From NCBI RefSeq assembly GCF_030269605.1, contig NZ_BSTQ01000015.1, forward strand, positions 217,226 to 281,225: a stretch of 64,000 nt of DNA. Direction: 5' to 3'. The translations under genes and the position numbers were made by a program. This document shows, piece after piece, positions 6,144-14,789 of the stretch. The notes under the pieces were generated by a model. That model was not told the origin of the DNA, searched no databases, and saw only the letters and a list, made by a program, of their open reading frames with translations. Numbering within the stretch: the stretch's first letter is position 1; the number at the start of each line of letters is the position of its first letter. Source of the stretch: Lentzea sp. NBRC 105346 (GTDB lineage: Bacteria > Actinomycetota > Actinomycetes > Mycobacteriales > Pseudonocardiaceae).

Positions 6144-8924
6144 TCAGGGACCGTCGCCGAGTAACAGGACCGACGGCAGGTCGCAGTCGGGGTGCATACG
6201 CAGCAACTGGTACGCCACGCCACCTGAGCCGGACATGAGACTCGGTGAGTAGACCTCGCGCGCCAGCCCGGTGGTGGTGCCGTGTGCCTCCAGGCTGCCG
6301 ATCACCCGCGCGGACACGGCCTCCCGGTCATGGCCGGCCGCGACGAGCAACTCCCATGTTCCGGAGTCGCCGTGGCACAACGTGTGCGTCCACCCGAAAC
6401 CGTCCCGCTCAGCGGAAGCGGCTGCCCGCGAGAGCACATCGCGATAGCGATCGGAGTAACCCAGCAGGTCCGCGGCGGCGAGACCGACACCGACTGCGCC
6501 GTGACACCACGCCGCGACCAGCGACGAAGGCTCGCGCGGGTCACGCCAGCCGCCGCGCGCGACGTCGTACCAGGTCTCCTCGAACGCGGCCGCCCCGGCA
6601 ACGAGCCGATCGAACCGGGTCTCGCCGGTGTGCAGGCCCAGCCGTGCGAGCGCCCACGCGATGCCGGTCGCACCATGCGCGAACCCGCCGATTCCCGACG
6701 GCCAGTTCGGCACGGCCCAGCACACCTGATCCTTTGCAGGCCGCAACGCCGAAGCCGACAGCTCGCCGCCGATCCGCAACGCGAGCGACGCCCACCCCGC
6801 GCAGCCCGTCCGGTCGGCCAGCATCAGCAACGGCACGATCGCGCCCGCCGACCCGACCACGAGATCGGGGCCTTCGCTGGCGTCGATCGCCGCGGGCAGC
6901 TGACCCGCGATGAACAACGCGTCCTCGACGCTGTCGTGGCCGAGCCGGTCCAGCGTCAGCCAGCACCACACCTGCGACCCGAGCCCGATGTAACCGCCCG
7001 CGGGGTCGGGCCGCCGTTTGGTGTGCGTCGCCTGCTCGGCCCACCATTGCTGCGTCAGCCGCGCCGTGCGCAGACACCCGGCCAGCACTTCGTCGACATC
7101 GGGAACGGGATCGGCCCGCCCGGCGGAAACCTCACGCTGATACCCGGCCAGCAGCACGGCGACGCCCAGCGTCCCGCCGTACAGGTCGGGCGTCAGCGGG
7201 GTGGTCTGCCACCCGGACCGGTCGAGGATCGGCGCGAACCACGTGGCCGTGCCGTCGTCGCACCGCACCGCCGAATCGACGAGCTCGCGGACCACGCCGG
7301 CCGCCAGCTCGCGCCGCCGTTTGTCCAGATTGGACAGATCGACCGGCGGAGCGTCCATCCGGTGCAGGTCCGGCGACGCGCCCTGGTTGAGATAAGCGCT
7401 TACGAGGGCGGCGTGGGTGACCCGGCGTTCGAGCGCGAAGTCCGCGGTGCGCCAGTTGTTCAGCGCGGTCTGGATCTGATCGACGCGAGGCCCGCACACC
7501 GTGCCCGCGGGCGTGTGCAGCCACCCCTCGGCCGGCGTCGTCGTGAACACCGGGATGTCACCGGTCAGCAGCTCGGCGACCTCGGCGGCGTGCACGGCCG
7601 ACTCGGCCGGGCCCCTGGTGTTCATCGAATGCCGCGCCAGCAACGCCTGCGCCTTGGCGACCGCGGCGGGCTCGTCGTGCAGGCCGGCCGGGTGCCACAG
7701 CATGCGCGCGAGCTCGCTGTAGGCCTCGGAGTCGCGGACGACGACCCTGACCACACACGAAGTGAAGGCCTCTAACAAAGGTGAGAGCTCGTCACGGGCG
7801 TCCAGGGCGTTGATCTGAGCGGCCATCTCGTCGAACCCGTCGACCACGCGCCCCCAGTAACGGGAGAGCTGCGGCTGCGGGTTCGGCAGGTTCAACGTCG
7901 GCCGCACGCGTTGCGGCACGATCTCGATGCGCGCCTCGTCGGTGCCCGCACCGACGAGTTCCGGCATACCGATCTCGGGCTGCTCATCGGGCAGCCCGCC
8001 CATGGCGGACCCGTCGACACCGCGCCAGCCCAGTCCCGCGCCGCGGCCGGGCAGCAGGCCCGTGCGCAACACCGTGCCGTTGAGCTGTTCCGCGACCAGG
8101 TCCGTGGCCTTGCCCGCCCCGGTCGGCGGATGCGGCGGCCGGGGCGTGAACACGCTTTCACAGTCCACCACAACGGGAATCGGCCCGTGCGCGATGATGT
8201 TCTCCGCGTGCAGGTCGGTGCCGGACACCAGCCGCATCACCGCCAGCCAGTGGCCGAGGTTGCGGTAGAACGACGGCAGCTCGTCGTCGGTGCAATACCG
8301 GTGCGGCACGTGCTCGGCCCAGCCATAACCGTTGCGCACCAACGCTTGCGGCACACGGATCGGTGTGTCCAGCGCGGCGAGCAAGTCGGCGAGCCGGGCG
8401 TCGACCTCCATCGGCCGCGGCTTGTAGACGACAGTCCGGTCCGCGCAGCGCAGCACGCAGACGGTGTGGCCGCCGCGGTGGCTGTCGCCCGCACCCATCT
8501 CGATCCCGAGCAGCTCACCCGCGGGCCGATCCGCGGCGAACCGCCGGGCCAGTGTTTCCACCGCGGCACAACGGTTCTCGACCACGACCTGCAGGCGGTC
8601 GACGAGGGTGGGGTAGTGCTGGGTGAGCTCGTGCCAGAACTCGGGCGTGGACGCCATCGCGACGAACTCGTTCCACCGCCCCGCCGAGTCCCCGGCCGTG
8701 AGCCGTCCGGTGATGCGCGCGGCGTTGAGCTCCAGCACCAGCACGCGGTTCACCTTGCGCCGCACCGTGTCCAGCAGCGCGGCCTGGGCGGCGTCGAGAA
8801 GAACGGACCTCTCCGCCGCGACGAGATCGGCGATCCCGGCCAACCGGCCGGCCAGCCGGTGCAGTGCCGGTCTGATGAGCCAGTCGAGTGTGCGGTCGAG
8901 CTCGCCGACCTCGTCAGTTCTCAT
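6144..8924 (-). CDS. lanM: Class II lanthipeptide synthetase LanM
   Basis: A 926-aa bifunctional enzyme. The N-terminal dehydratase phosphorylates and eliminates Ser/Thr to give dehydroamino acids; the C-terminal LanC-like cyclase adds Cys thiols. The dehydratase region shows KVNRVLVLELNAAR, TVVYKPRPMEVD, SGTDLHAENIIAHG and VVVDCESVF. The cyclase has the zinc ligands C807 (AWCHGAVG), C850 and H851 (LCHGDSG). The length is typical (900-1100 aa). It starts 6 nt after the stop of the precursor gene, so the two are co-transcribed and probably translationally coupled. The ABC exporter and FAD oxidase follow. All catalytic signatures are present, so it should be active. Confidence 0.97.
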   Translation of the reverse strand: MRTDEVGELDRTLDWLIRPALHRLAGRLAGIADLVAAERSVLLDAAQAALLDTVRRKVNRVLVLELNAARITGRLTAGDSAGRWNEFVAMASTPEFWHELTQHYPTLVDRLQVVVENRCAAVETLARRFAADRPAGELLGIEMGAGDSHRGGHTVCVLRCADRTVVYKPRPMEVDARLADLLAALDTPIRVPQALVRNGYGWAEHVPHRYCTDDELPSFYRNLGHWLAVMRLVSGTDLHAENIIAHGPIPVVVDCESVFTPRPPHPPTGAGKATDLVAEQLNGTVLRTGLLPGRGAGLGWRGVDGSAMGGLPDEQPEIGMPELVGAGTDEARIEIVPQRVRPTLNLPNPQPQLSRYWGRVVDGFDEMAAQINALDARDELSPLLEAFTSCVVRVVVRDSEAYSELARMLWHPAGLHDEPAAVAKAQALLARHSMNTRGPAESAVHAAEVAELLTGDIPVFTTTPAEGWLHTPAGTVCGPRVDQIQTALNNWRTADFALERRVTHAALVSAYLNQGASPDLHRMDAPPVDLSNLDKRRRELAAGVVRELVDSAVRCDDGTATWFAPILDRSGWQTTPLTPDLYGGTLGVAVLLAGYQREVSAGRADPVPDVDEVLAGCLRTARLTQQWWAEQATHTKRRPDPAGGYIGLGSQVWCWLTLDRLGHDSVEDALFIAGQLPAAIDASEGPDLVVGSAGAIVPLLMLADRTGCAGWASLALRIGGELSASALRPAKDQVCWAVPNWPSGIGGFAHGATGIAWALARLGLHTGETRFDRLVAGAAAFEETWYDVARGGWRDPREPSSLVAAWCHGAVGVGLAAADLLGYSDRYRDVLSRAAASAERDGFGWTHTLCHGDSGTWELLVAAGHDREAVSARVIGSLEAHGTTTGLAREVYSPSLMSGSGGVAYQLLRMHPDCDLPSVLLLGDGP

Positions 8925-8930
8925 GCGGCG

Positions 8931-9119
8931 TCAGCAGCAGTAGACCGGACGCGACGCGGTGCACGCCGAGCAGCGGCTGCCGGGCGGGTTGCACGCGACG
9001 ATATCGCCCTCGGCGAACTCACCGCTGGCGAACAGCGGGCCGGCCGGCCCCTCCAGGTCGAGACCCGAACGCCACCGGGCCACGATCTCCTCGGCTTCCA
9101 GCAAGGTAGCGCTTGTCAT
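8931..9119 (-). CDS. lanA: Lanthipeptide precursor peptide LanA
   Basis: 62 aa from ATG 9119. Upstream are two ribosome-binding sequences, GGGGAG close to the start and AAAGGAG further up, which suggests high expression. The leader EEIVARWRSGLDLEGPAG followed by an acidic FASGEFAEGD segment resembles the mersacidin-type leader. There is no double-glycine or Gly-Ala cleavage motif. The core probably lies within CNPPGSRCSACTASRPVYCC: five Cys (residues 43, 50, 53, 61, 62) against four Ser/Thr (48, 51, 54, 56), so at least one Cys cannot form a (methyl)lanthionine. The peptide ends in vicinal Cys. The core boundary and ring pattern are unknown. I do not recognise this core from any characterised lanthipeptide. 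Confidence 0.93.
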   Translation of the reverse strand: MTSATLLEAEEIVARWRSGLDLEGPAGPLFASGEFAEGDIVACNPPGSRCSACTASRPVYCC

Positions 9120-9192
9120 GAAAACTCCCCTCTCCTTTGAGTTCAACGGGAACCAGACAGTAAGAACGGTCCGCACACGCGGCCGCATACGA

Positions 9193-9930
9193 CTATTGGC
9201 GCGCCTCCCGGCGGACCATCTCGTGCAGCTCGATGGTCGCCCGGCTGGGCGGAACACCCAGCTCGGCGTCGAGGACCGATGAGAGCTTCTGATAGGTCTC
9301 CAGCACCTCGCTGCGCCGCCCGGTCGCCCACAGCGCGAGCAAAAGCTGATGCCACAGGCGTTCCCGCAGCGGGTACTTCACGACCAGTCCCTTGAGCAAC
9401 GGCACGAGGTCGTGGTGATGGCCGAGGGAAAGCCTGGTGTCGATCAGTTCCTCGGTCGTCGTCATCCGCAGGTCCTCCAGCACCACGGCTTCGGCTTCGA
9501 CGATCGACGGCATCGGCACGCCCTCCAGCACGTCGCCGCGCCACAACGAGAGCGCCGCCGCGAAACAGCCGGCCGCGTCGGCGACCGCGCCCGCCGCGCG
9601 GTGCCGTCGCCCGCGCGCCACGAGGTCGGAGAACCGTGAGGCGTCCACGTCGTCCGGGTCGGCGAGCATGAGGTAGCCGTCCGGCGCGGTCTCGATGAGC
9701 GGTTTGGGGCCCAGCAGGCGGCGCAGCTCGGTGATGTGCGACCGGACGTTCGCCGCGGCCGACGGCGGCGGGTGCCCGGACCACAGGCCGTCGATGATCC
9801 AGTCCAGCGACAGCAACCGGTTGGGACGCAGGGCGAACACGCCCAGCAGCACCCTGGCCATTCGCCGGGCGGGCCGCAGCACCGCGTCCGGTGTCTCGAC
9901 CACCGGCCGTCCCAGCACCAAGACCGACAT
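9193..9930 (-). CDS. SARP-family transcriptional activator
   Basis: 245 aa from ATG 9930, chosen because AGGGGGAAG lies 4-5 nt upstream; a longer frame starts at 9987. The N-terminal OmpR-like winged helix (about residues 20-90; RPARRMARVLLGVFALRPNRLLSLDWIIDGLW, then SAAANVRSHITELRRLLG) is followed by a bacterial transcriptional activator (BTAD) helical domain with WRGDVLEGVP and LRERLWHQLLLALWATGR. SARPs bind direct repeats and activate antibiotic clusters. The position 73 nt upstream of lanA on the same strand makes it the likely pathway activator. It lacks the ATPase/TPR extension of AfsR, so it is a small SARP. Confidence 0.93.
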   Translation of the reverse strand: MSVLVLGRPVVETPDAVLRPARRMARVLLGVFALRPNRLLSLDWIIDGLWSGHPPPSAAANVRSHITELRRLLGPKPLIETAPDGYLMLADPDDVDASRFSDLVARGRRHRAAGAVADAAGCFAAALSLWRGDVLEGVPMPSIVEAEAVVLEDLRMTTTEELIDTRLSLGHHHDLVPLLKGLVVKYPLRERLWHQLLLALWATGRRSEVLETYQKLSSVLDAELGVPPSRATIELHEMVRREARQ

Positions 9931-10303
9931 CGAACTTCCCCCTACACCCCAGCTCCCCATGGCACACATCTCACCGACCGTCGCCACATCACCACCACAC
10001 GCTGGAGTTCACAATGAGCTCTATTGCTTCAGTGTTAACTGAAACTCAAGGTTCGCTGTCGCCGCTTCTTGAATCGCCGGGAAGCGCAGAGCAGCCGGTA
10101 CTAGTTCAGTAAGAATGTCGCCCTCGCGGGGTGAGACTTCCGAGATGTAATGAACAGTTTCGCCGGTGATGTTTGTCTGCATCGCCACGCATGGTGAAAA
10201 CGCAATCCCCAGGCCGGTGGTAAAGGTGGAACAAGCGGTACCAGTTGAGACGATCTTGTGCCACCCTCGATTCGCAGGAGCTGTGGGGACTTGGGGGTTC
10301 GTT
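9931..10303. other. Divergent intergenic region between SARP and amidohydrolase genes
   Basis: This 373-bp gap has no convincing gene. It holds the inverted repeat TTCAGT-GTTA-ACTGAA at 10028-10043 and a further half-site TTCAGT at 10105-10110, which could be operators for the SARP gene or the divergent amidohydrolase gene. It must contain both promoters. I cannot place -10 elements with confidence. Confidence 0.4.
10028..10043. promoter_or_regulatory. Inverted repeat, possible operator upstream of the SARP gene
   Basis: TTCAGT and ACTGAA are perfect complements separated by GTTA, about 100 bp upstream of the SARP start codon. A third copy of the half-site is at 10105-10110. The binding protein is unknown. 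Confidence 0.4.
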
Positions 10304-11602
10304 ATGTGCTTCGCTCATGCCGTTGCCTCGTCGGGCGTCACCCGGCGCAGCGTGCTCGCCGCCGGTCTGGCGTTGCCCGTGCTGTCCGCGGGGACGGCCG
10401 TGGCCGCTGAAAAGCCGCCTTTTGTCATCGCCGGGGTGCGGATCTTCGACGGGAAGCGGGTCGTTCCGTGTGGTCACGTGGTCGTCGCCGGGGGCCGGAT
10501 CGTGGCCGTGCACCACGGCGGCCGGGTGCCGGGTGGCTTCGAGGTGCAGGACTTCTCGGGGTGCACACTGCTGCCGGGGATGATCGACGGGCACGTGCAC
10601 CACACGGCGCCCGCGCGCACCGACGCGCCGCGGTTCGGCGTGACCACCGAGCTGGACATGGTCAGCGACCCGGCGTGGCACGGCCCTTATCGCGAGCAGC
10701 GGGTTTCCTATGCGCCGACGGCGTTGTCGGACCTGTGGACCGCGGGCTGGTGGGCGACCGTGCCGGGCGGTTGGGGTACCGACTCCGGGCTGCCGATCCC
10801 GGTGTTCAAGCCGGGTGACGACGCCGCCGCGTTCGTCGCCGCGCGCCGGGTGGAGGGCTCTGATCACCTGAAACTGGCGCTGGAGGACCGCAATCTCGCC
10901 AATGGGACGCCGATTCCGGTGTTGTCGGCCGCGCAGACCCGTGCGCTGGTGGCGGCGGCCGCGCGGTCCGGGATGCCCGCGGTCGCGCACGCGACCAGGC
11001 AGGAGCTGGCGCGGGTGGCGCTCGAGGCCGGCGTCAACGGTTTGGTGCACCTGTTCACCGACGCGGACGTGGCGCCGGACGTGATCCGGACGGCGTTGCG
11101 CGCCAACGCTTTCGTGACGCCGACGCTGACGTTGTGGAGCGCGTTCGACTCGGCGGAGAACCCGGCGTCCGCGGCGGTCGTGCGCGACCCGCGGGTGGCG
11201 CCGCTGCTCTCGGCGAAACAACGCGGGTTCCTCGAGACGCCATGGGGTTTCGCGCGGCCCGGTGTGCTGGCTCAGGCGCTGCGCAACGTGCTCGCGCTGC
11301 ACCGGGCGGGTGTGCCGATCACGACGGGCACGGACGCCGGCATCCCCGGTGTCGCGCACGGCGTGAGCTTGCTGGTTGAGCTGGAACTCCTGGTGCGAGC
11401 AGGGCTTTCGCCCGTTGCCGCGCTGCGGGCGGCGACCTCCACGCCGGCGTCGCTGTGGGGCCTGGCCGACCGTGGCCGGATCCGCTCGGGCCTGCGGGCC
11501 GACCTGGTCCTCGTCGAGGGCGACCCGACGTCAGATATTTCGGCGATGCGTGGAATCACCCGCGTGTGGCGCAACGGAAGTCTCGTGAACAGGGTTCCAT
11601 GA
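10304..11602 (+). CDS. Tat-exported amidohydrolase
   Basis: 432 aa from ATG 10304, with a G-rich sequence shortly upstream; longer frames begin at 10166. A twin-arginine signal, TRRSVLAAGLALPVLSAG, ends at about AVAAEK. The mature part is an imidazolonepropionase-like metal-dependent hydrolase: the first metal motif is GMIDGHVHH (HxH), later ligands are in VAHAT and LVHLF, and the catalytic Asp is in TTGTDAGIPG. The C-terminus closes with LADRGRIRSGLRADLVLVEGDP, as in this family. It hydrolyses amide or cyclic amide bonds outside the membrane; the substrate is unknown. It runs divergently from the SARP gene and has no link to the lanthipeptide locus beyond position. Confidence 0.9.
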   Translation: MCFAHAVASSGVTRRSVLAAGLALPVLSAGTAVAAEKPPFVIAGVRIFDGKRVVPCGHVVVAGGRIVAVHHGGRVPGGFEVQDFSGCTLLPGMIDGHVHHTAPARTDAPRFGVTTELDMVSDPAWHGPYREQRVSYAPTALSDLWTAGWWATVPGGWGTDSGLPIPVFKPGDDAAAFVAARRVEGSDHLKLALEDRNLANGTPIPVLSAAQTRALVAAAARSGMPAVAHATRQELARVALEAGVNGLVHLFTDADVAPDVIRTALRANAFVTPTLTLWSAFDSAENPASAAVVRDPRVAPLLSAKQRGFLETPWGFARPGVLAQALRNVLALHRAGVPITTGTDAGIPGVAHGVSLLVELELLVRAGLSPVAALRAATSTPASLWGLADRGRIRSGLRADLVLVEGDPTSDISAMRGITRVWRNGSLVNRVP

Positions 11603-11705
11603 GTTACCCGCCATACAGACCCGAGGGGGCCGTCTCGATACTTGTCGCCTATTCTCGTCATGCTTTTTCGTTGCATTTGCGCCGCTGGCCGGGGGAATAA
11701 TCGTA

Positions 11706-11745
11706 ACACCAATCGAGACGTTGTTTCCGCCTGGGGTATTGGTGT
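11706..11745. promoter_or_regulatory. Inverted repeat upstream of P450 gene
   Basis: ACACCAAT (11706-11713) and ATTGGTGT (11738-11745) are perfect complements 24 nt apart, about 50 bp before the P450 start. It may be an operator or part of a looped repressor site. No matching regulator is adjacent. Confidence 0.35.
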
Positions 11746-11793
11746 CGTAGCGTCCGAAGAATCAGCTATTGCTTTTCTCTGGACGGGGTCGAC

Positions 11794-12966
11794 ATGGAAT
11801 CAGAGGATTTCCCCATGCGCCGCACCGACCCGTTCGACCTGCCGCCGCAGTACCGGAGGCTGCGCGCCGAACAACCCGTCGCCCGCGTCCGCACCCCGAG
11901 CGGCGAGGCGTGGCTGATCACCCGCTACCAGGACGTCCGGGCCGTGCTGACCGACTGCAGGTTCAGCGCGAACCCCTCGACGCCCGGCTTCCCGACGTTC
12001 CTCAGCGGCGATGTCACCCCGCCGCCGGGGTTCTTCCTGCAGGCCGACGAGGCGAACCACGCGCGGATGCGCCGTGCGGTCAGCCGCGAGTTCCTCCTCG
12101 GTCATATGGAGGCGCTCAGGCCGCTGATGCGCGCGATCGTCGACCAGCAGCTGGACGACCTGCTCGCCGGTCCGGTACCCGCGGACTTCATCGACAAGGT
12201 CGCCCGCCCGGTGTCGTCGGTGGTGATCTGCGAACTGCTCGGTGTCCCGCACAGTGACTACCCGTTCTTCGAAAGCCGGATCCAGACGACGCTGATGCGC
12301 GCCGGCACCACCGAGGAGGAGATCGGCGCCGCGGCGGTGGAACTGCAGGCGTACATCGGCAAGCTCGTGCACGACGCGATCAAGGAACCGGGCGGCGACC
12401 TCCTCGGCCGGCTCGTGCTCGCCGGCGATGTCACCGAAGAGGAGATGGTCGGCGTCGTCGCACTGCTGCTGTTGGCGGGCTACGACACGGTCACCCAGAC
12501 CACCGGCATCGGGCTGCTCACGTTGCTGCGCAACCCGGACCAGCTGGCCGCGCTGCGCGCCGACCCGTCGTTGTACCCCAACGCGGTCGACGAGATCCTG
12601 CGCTACTGCACCGCCAACCACCTCGGCCTGCCGAGGGCGGCGCGGTGTGACGTCGAGGTCGGCGGGATCGAGATCAAGGCGGGTGAGGGCGTGATCGTGC
12701 TGATCGACTCCGCCAACCGCGACGAGGCCGCGTTCACCGATCCCGATGTGTTCGACGTCCGGCGCGTCCGCGCCCCGCACATGACGTTCGGCTTCGGCTT
12801 CCACAAGTGCATCGGGCTCATGATGGCCCGCATCGAGCTGGAGACCATGTTGCGCGTCGTGCTCACCCGGCTGCCCGGACTGCGGCTCGCCGCCGAGATC
12901 GACGAGCTGGTGTTCCGGCAGGACAACCTGCTGTACGGCGTCGAGCAGCTCCCTATCGCCTGGTAG
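11794..12966 (+). CDS. Cytochrome P450
   Basis: 390 aa from ATG 11794, or 383 aa from ATG 11815, which has GAGG at better spacing. It is a soluble bacterial class I P450 using ferredoxin-delivered electrons. The oxygen-binding I-helix is LLLAGYDTVTQ, the K-helix ExxR is EILRY, and the heme-cysteine loop is FGFGFHKCIGLMMARIE. All canonical residues are present. No ferredoxin gene is adjacent. A 52-codon coding-like fragment follows directly at 12983. The substrate is unknown, and linkage to the lanthipeptide cluster (3 kb away on the other strand) is not supported by operon structure. Confidence 0.95.
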   Translation: MESEDFPMRRTDPFDLPPQYRRLRAEQPVARVRTPSGEAWLITRYQDVRAVLTDCRFSANPSTPGFPTFLSGDVTPPPGFFLQADEANHARMRRAVSREFLLGHMEALRPLMRAIVDQQLDDLLAGPVPADFIDKVARPVSSVVICELLGVPHSDYPFFESRIQTTLMRAGTTEEEIGAAAVELQAYIGKLVHDAIKEPGGDLLGRLVLAGDVTEEEMVGVVALLLLAGYDTVTQTTGIGLLTLLRNPDQLAALRADPSLYPNAVDEILRYCTANHLGLPRAARCDVEVGGIEIKAGEGVIVLIDSANRDEAAFTDPDVFDVRRVRAPHMTFGFGFHKCIGLMMARIELETMLRVVLTRLPGLRLAAEIDELVFRQDNLLYGVEQLPIAW

Positions 12967-12982
12967 CAAAGGAAAACACAAC

Positions 12983-13138
12983 ATCGCCGCGTTCGCGCTG
13001 GTCAACCCCGGCTGGCTCACCACCGTCACGTCCGTGGATCCGGCGGCGGTGCACCGGGACGTGCGGCGCGGGCTGGAGCAGGCGCTCGACATCGCGGCCT
13101 GGCTGGAGATCCGCAACCCGCGGCTGAGGCTGCCGTAG
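12983..13138 (+). pseudogene. Coding-like fragment after P450, no standard start codon
   Basis: Directly after the P450 stop there is AAAGGA, and 9 nt later a frame that begins with ATC and runs 51 codons to TAG. It reads IAAFALVNPGWLTT, later VHRDVRRGLEQALDIAAWLEI, with strongly actinobacterial codon use and amphipathic helices. No ATG, GTG or TTG lies in the same frame at the right position. It looks like the 3' end of a lost gene or a small protein with an unusual start. I do not recognise the family. Confidence 0.4.
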
Positions 13139-13186
13139 GGTCGGCCGCGGCGGTGCGGAAAGTTCGGTGGAAAAGTTCGGCAGGGT

Positions 13187-13213
13187 TGTCGAGAACGCGT
13201 GAGCGGCTCCGTC
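13187..13213 (+). promoter_or_regulatory. Probable ECF42-type promoter
   Basis: TGTCGA at 13187-13192 and CGTC at 13210-13213, with 17-nt spacing, match the -35 TGTCGA and -10 CG(A/T)C pattern reported for ECF42 sigma factors. It lies 39 bp before the DGPF gene, so autoregulation is likely. Confidence 0.55.
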
Positions 13214-13251
13214 CCAGGGGTACGAGACGGACCACGACGAGGGAGAACGTC

Positions 13252-13656
13252 ATGAAGTACCTGCTGCTCAAGCACTACCGCGGCGCCCCGGCTCCGGTGA
13301 ACGACGTGCCCATGGACCAGTGGACGCCGGAGGAGGTCGACGCGCACATGCAGTACATGCGGGACTTCGCGGCGCGCCTGGAGGAGACGGGCGAGTTCGT
13401 CGACGGCCAGGCCCTGGCGCCCGACGGCGCGTTCGTCCGGTACGACGGCGAAGGACGCCCGCCGGTCACAGACGGCCCCTTCGCCGAGACCAAGGACCTC
13501 ATCGCCGGCTGGATGATCATCGATGTGGACTCCTGGGACCGCGCGGTCGAGCTGGCCGGGGAGCTGTCGGCCGCTCCCGGCGCCGGTGGCCGGCCGATCC
13601 ACGAGTGGCTCGAGGTGCGGCCGTTCCTCACCCACGCGCCCGCGGCGGCGGAGTGA
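13252..13656 (+). CDS. DGPF (YCII-related) protein, partner of ECF42 sigma
   Basis: 134 aa from ATG 13252 with GGGAG 6 nt upstream. It has the YCII-like ferredoxin fold: MKYLLLKHYRG at the start and TDGPFAETKDLIAGWMIIDVDSWDRAVELA in the middle. The sequence DGPF gives the family its name. DGPF proteins are almost always encoded next to ECF42 sigma factors, here with a GTGA overlap. Their biochemical role is not established; one idea is a small-molecule sensor or enzyme acting in the same stress response. Confidence 0.93.
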   Translation: MKYLLLKHYRGAPAPVNDVPMDQWTPEEVDAHMQYMRDFAARLEETGEFVDGQALAPDGAFVRYDGEGRPPVTDGPFAETKDLIAGWMIIDVDSWDRAVELAGELSAAPGAGGRPIHEWLEVRPFLTHAPAAAE

Positions 13657-14789
13657 ACCTCCGGGAGCTGGTGCCCGCGGTGATCGGTGTCCTCGTCCGG
13701 CGCGGAGCGGATTTCGCGTCGGCCGAGGACGCCGTGCAGGAGGCACTGATCCGCGCGCTGGACACGTGGCCGGACGATCCGCCGCGTGATCCGAAGGGGT
13801 GGCTCGTCGCGGTCGCGTGGCGGAAGTTCCTCGACGCCGCGCGGGCCGAGGCGTCACGCCGCGGGCGGGAGCTCGCCGTGGAGGTCGAGCCGCCCGCCGG
13901 CCCGGTGCCCGACACCGACGACACGCTGCGGCTCTACTTCCTGTGCGCGCATCCGACGTTGCCGCCGGCCGCGGCCGTGGCGTTGACGCTGCGCGCGGTC
14001 GGCGGACTCACCACGCGGCAGATCGCGACGGCGCACCTCGTGCCCGAGGCCACCATGGCGCAGCGGATCAGCCGCGCCAAGAAGCGGATCGCGGGCGAGC
14101 GACTCGACCAGCCCGGTGATCTCGGCACCGTGCTGCGGGTGCTCTACCTCGTCTTCAACGAGGGGTACGGCGGCGACGTCGACCTCGCGGCCGAGGCGAT
14201 CCGCCTTACCCGCCAGCTCATCGCACTGACCGACGAACCCGAGGTCATGGGACTGCTGGCGCTCATGTTGCTGCACCACGCGCGCCGCGCTTCCCGCACC
14301 GGTCCCGGCGGGCGGTTGGTGCCGCTCGGCGAACAGGATCGGTTGCTTTGGGACACCGCGCTGATCGCCGAGGGGGTGGCGATCCTGCAGGCCGCGCTGG
14401 CCCGTGATCGGCTGGGGGAGTACCAGGCGCAGGCCGCGATCGCCGCGCTGCACGCCGATGCGCCCACCGCCGCCGAGACCGACTGGGTGCAGATCGTCGA
14501 GTGGTACGACGAACTGCTGGCGCTGACCGACAGCCCGGTGGTCCGGCTCAACCGCGCGGTGGCGGTCGGCGAGGCCGACGGACCGCAGGCGGGGCTGGCG
14601 GCACTCGCCGAGGTGCCGGCTGACCTGCCGCGATACACCGCGGTGAACGCCTACCTGCACGAACGGTCCGGCGACCTGGAGCACGCCGCGGAGCTGTATT
14701 CAGCAGCCTCCCGGGCCGCGACCAGCGTGCCGGAACGCGATCACCTCACCCGTGAGGCCGCGCGGGTGCGGCAACTGCTTCGGCCGTGA
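13653..14789 (+). CDS. ECF42-family RNA polymerase sigma factor
   Basis: 378 aa from GTG 13653, whose last two bases are shared with the TGA of the DGPF gene (GTGA), so translation is coupled. Region sigma-2 (ASAEDAVQEALIRALDTWPDD, WLVAVAWRKFLDAAR) and sigma-4 (GLTTRQIATAHLVPEATMAQRISRAKKRI) are followed by a helical C-terminal extension of about 200 residues (LYLVFNEGYGGD, LTRQLIAL, VRLNRAVAV, YTAVNAYLHERSGDLEHAAELY) that is the mark of group ECF42. No anti-sigma factor gene is present, as usual for this group; the extension is thought to control activity. The 3' end overlaps the convergent AraC gene by 44 bp. Confidence 0.95.
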   Translation: MNLRELVPAVIGVLVRRGADFASAEDAVQEALIRALDTWPDDPPRDPKGWLVAVAWRKFLDAARAEASRRGRELAVEVEPPAGPVPDTDDTLRLYFLCAHPTLPPAAAVALTLRAVGGLTTRQIATAHLVPEATMAQRISRAKKRIAGERLDQPGDLGTVLRVLYLVFNEGYGGDVDLAAEAIRLTRQLIALTDEPEVMGLLALMLLHHARRASRTGPGGRLVPLGEQDRLLWDTALIAEGVAILQAALARDRLGEYQAQAAIAALHADAPTAAETDWVQIVEWYDELLALTDSPVVRLNRAVAVGEADGPQAGLAALAEVPADLPRYTAVNAYLHERSGDLEHAAELYSAASRAATSVPERDHLTREAARVRQLLRP

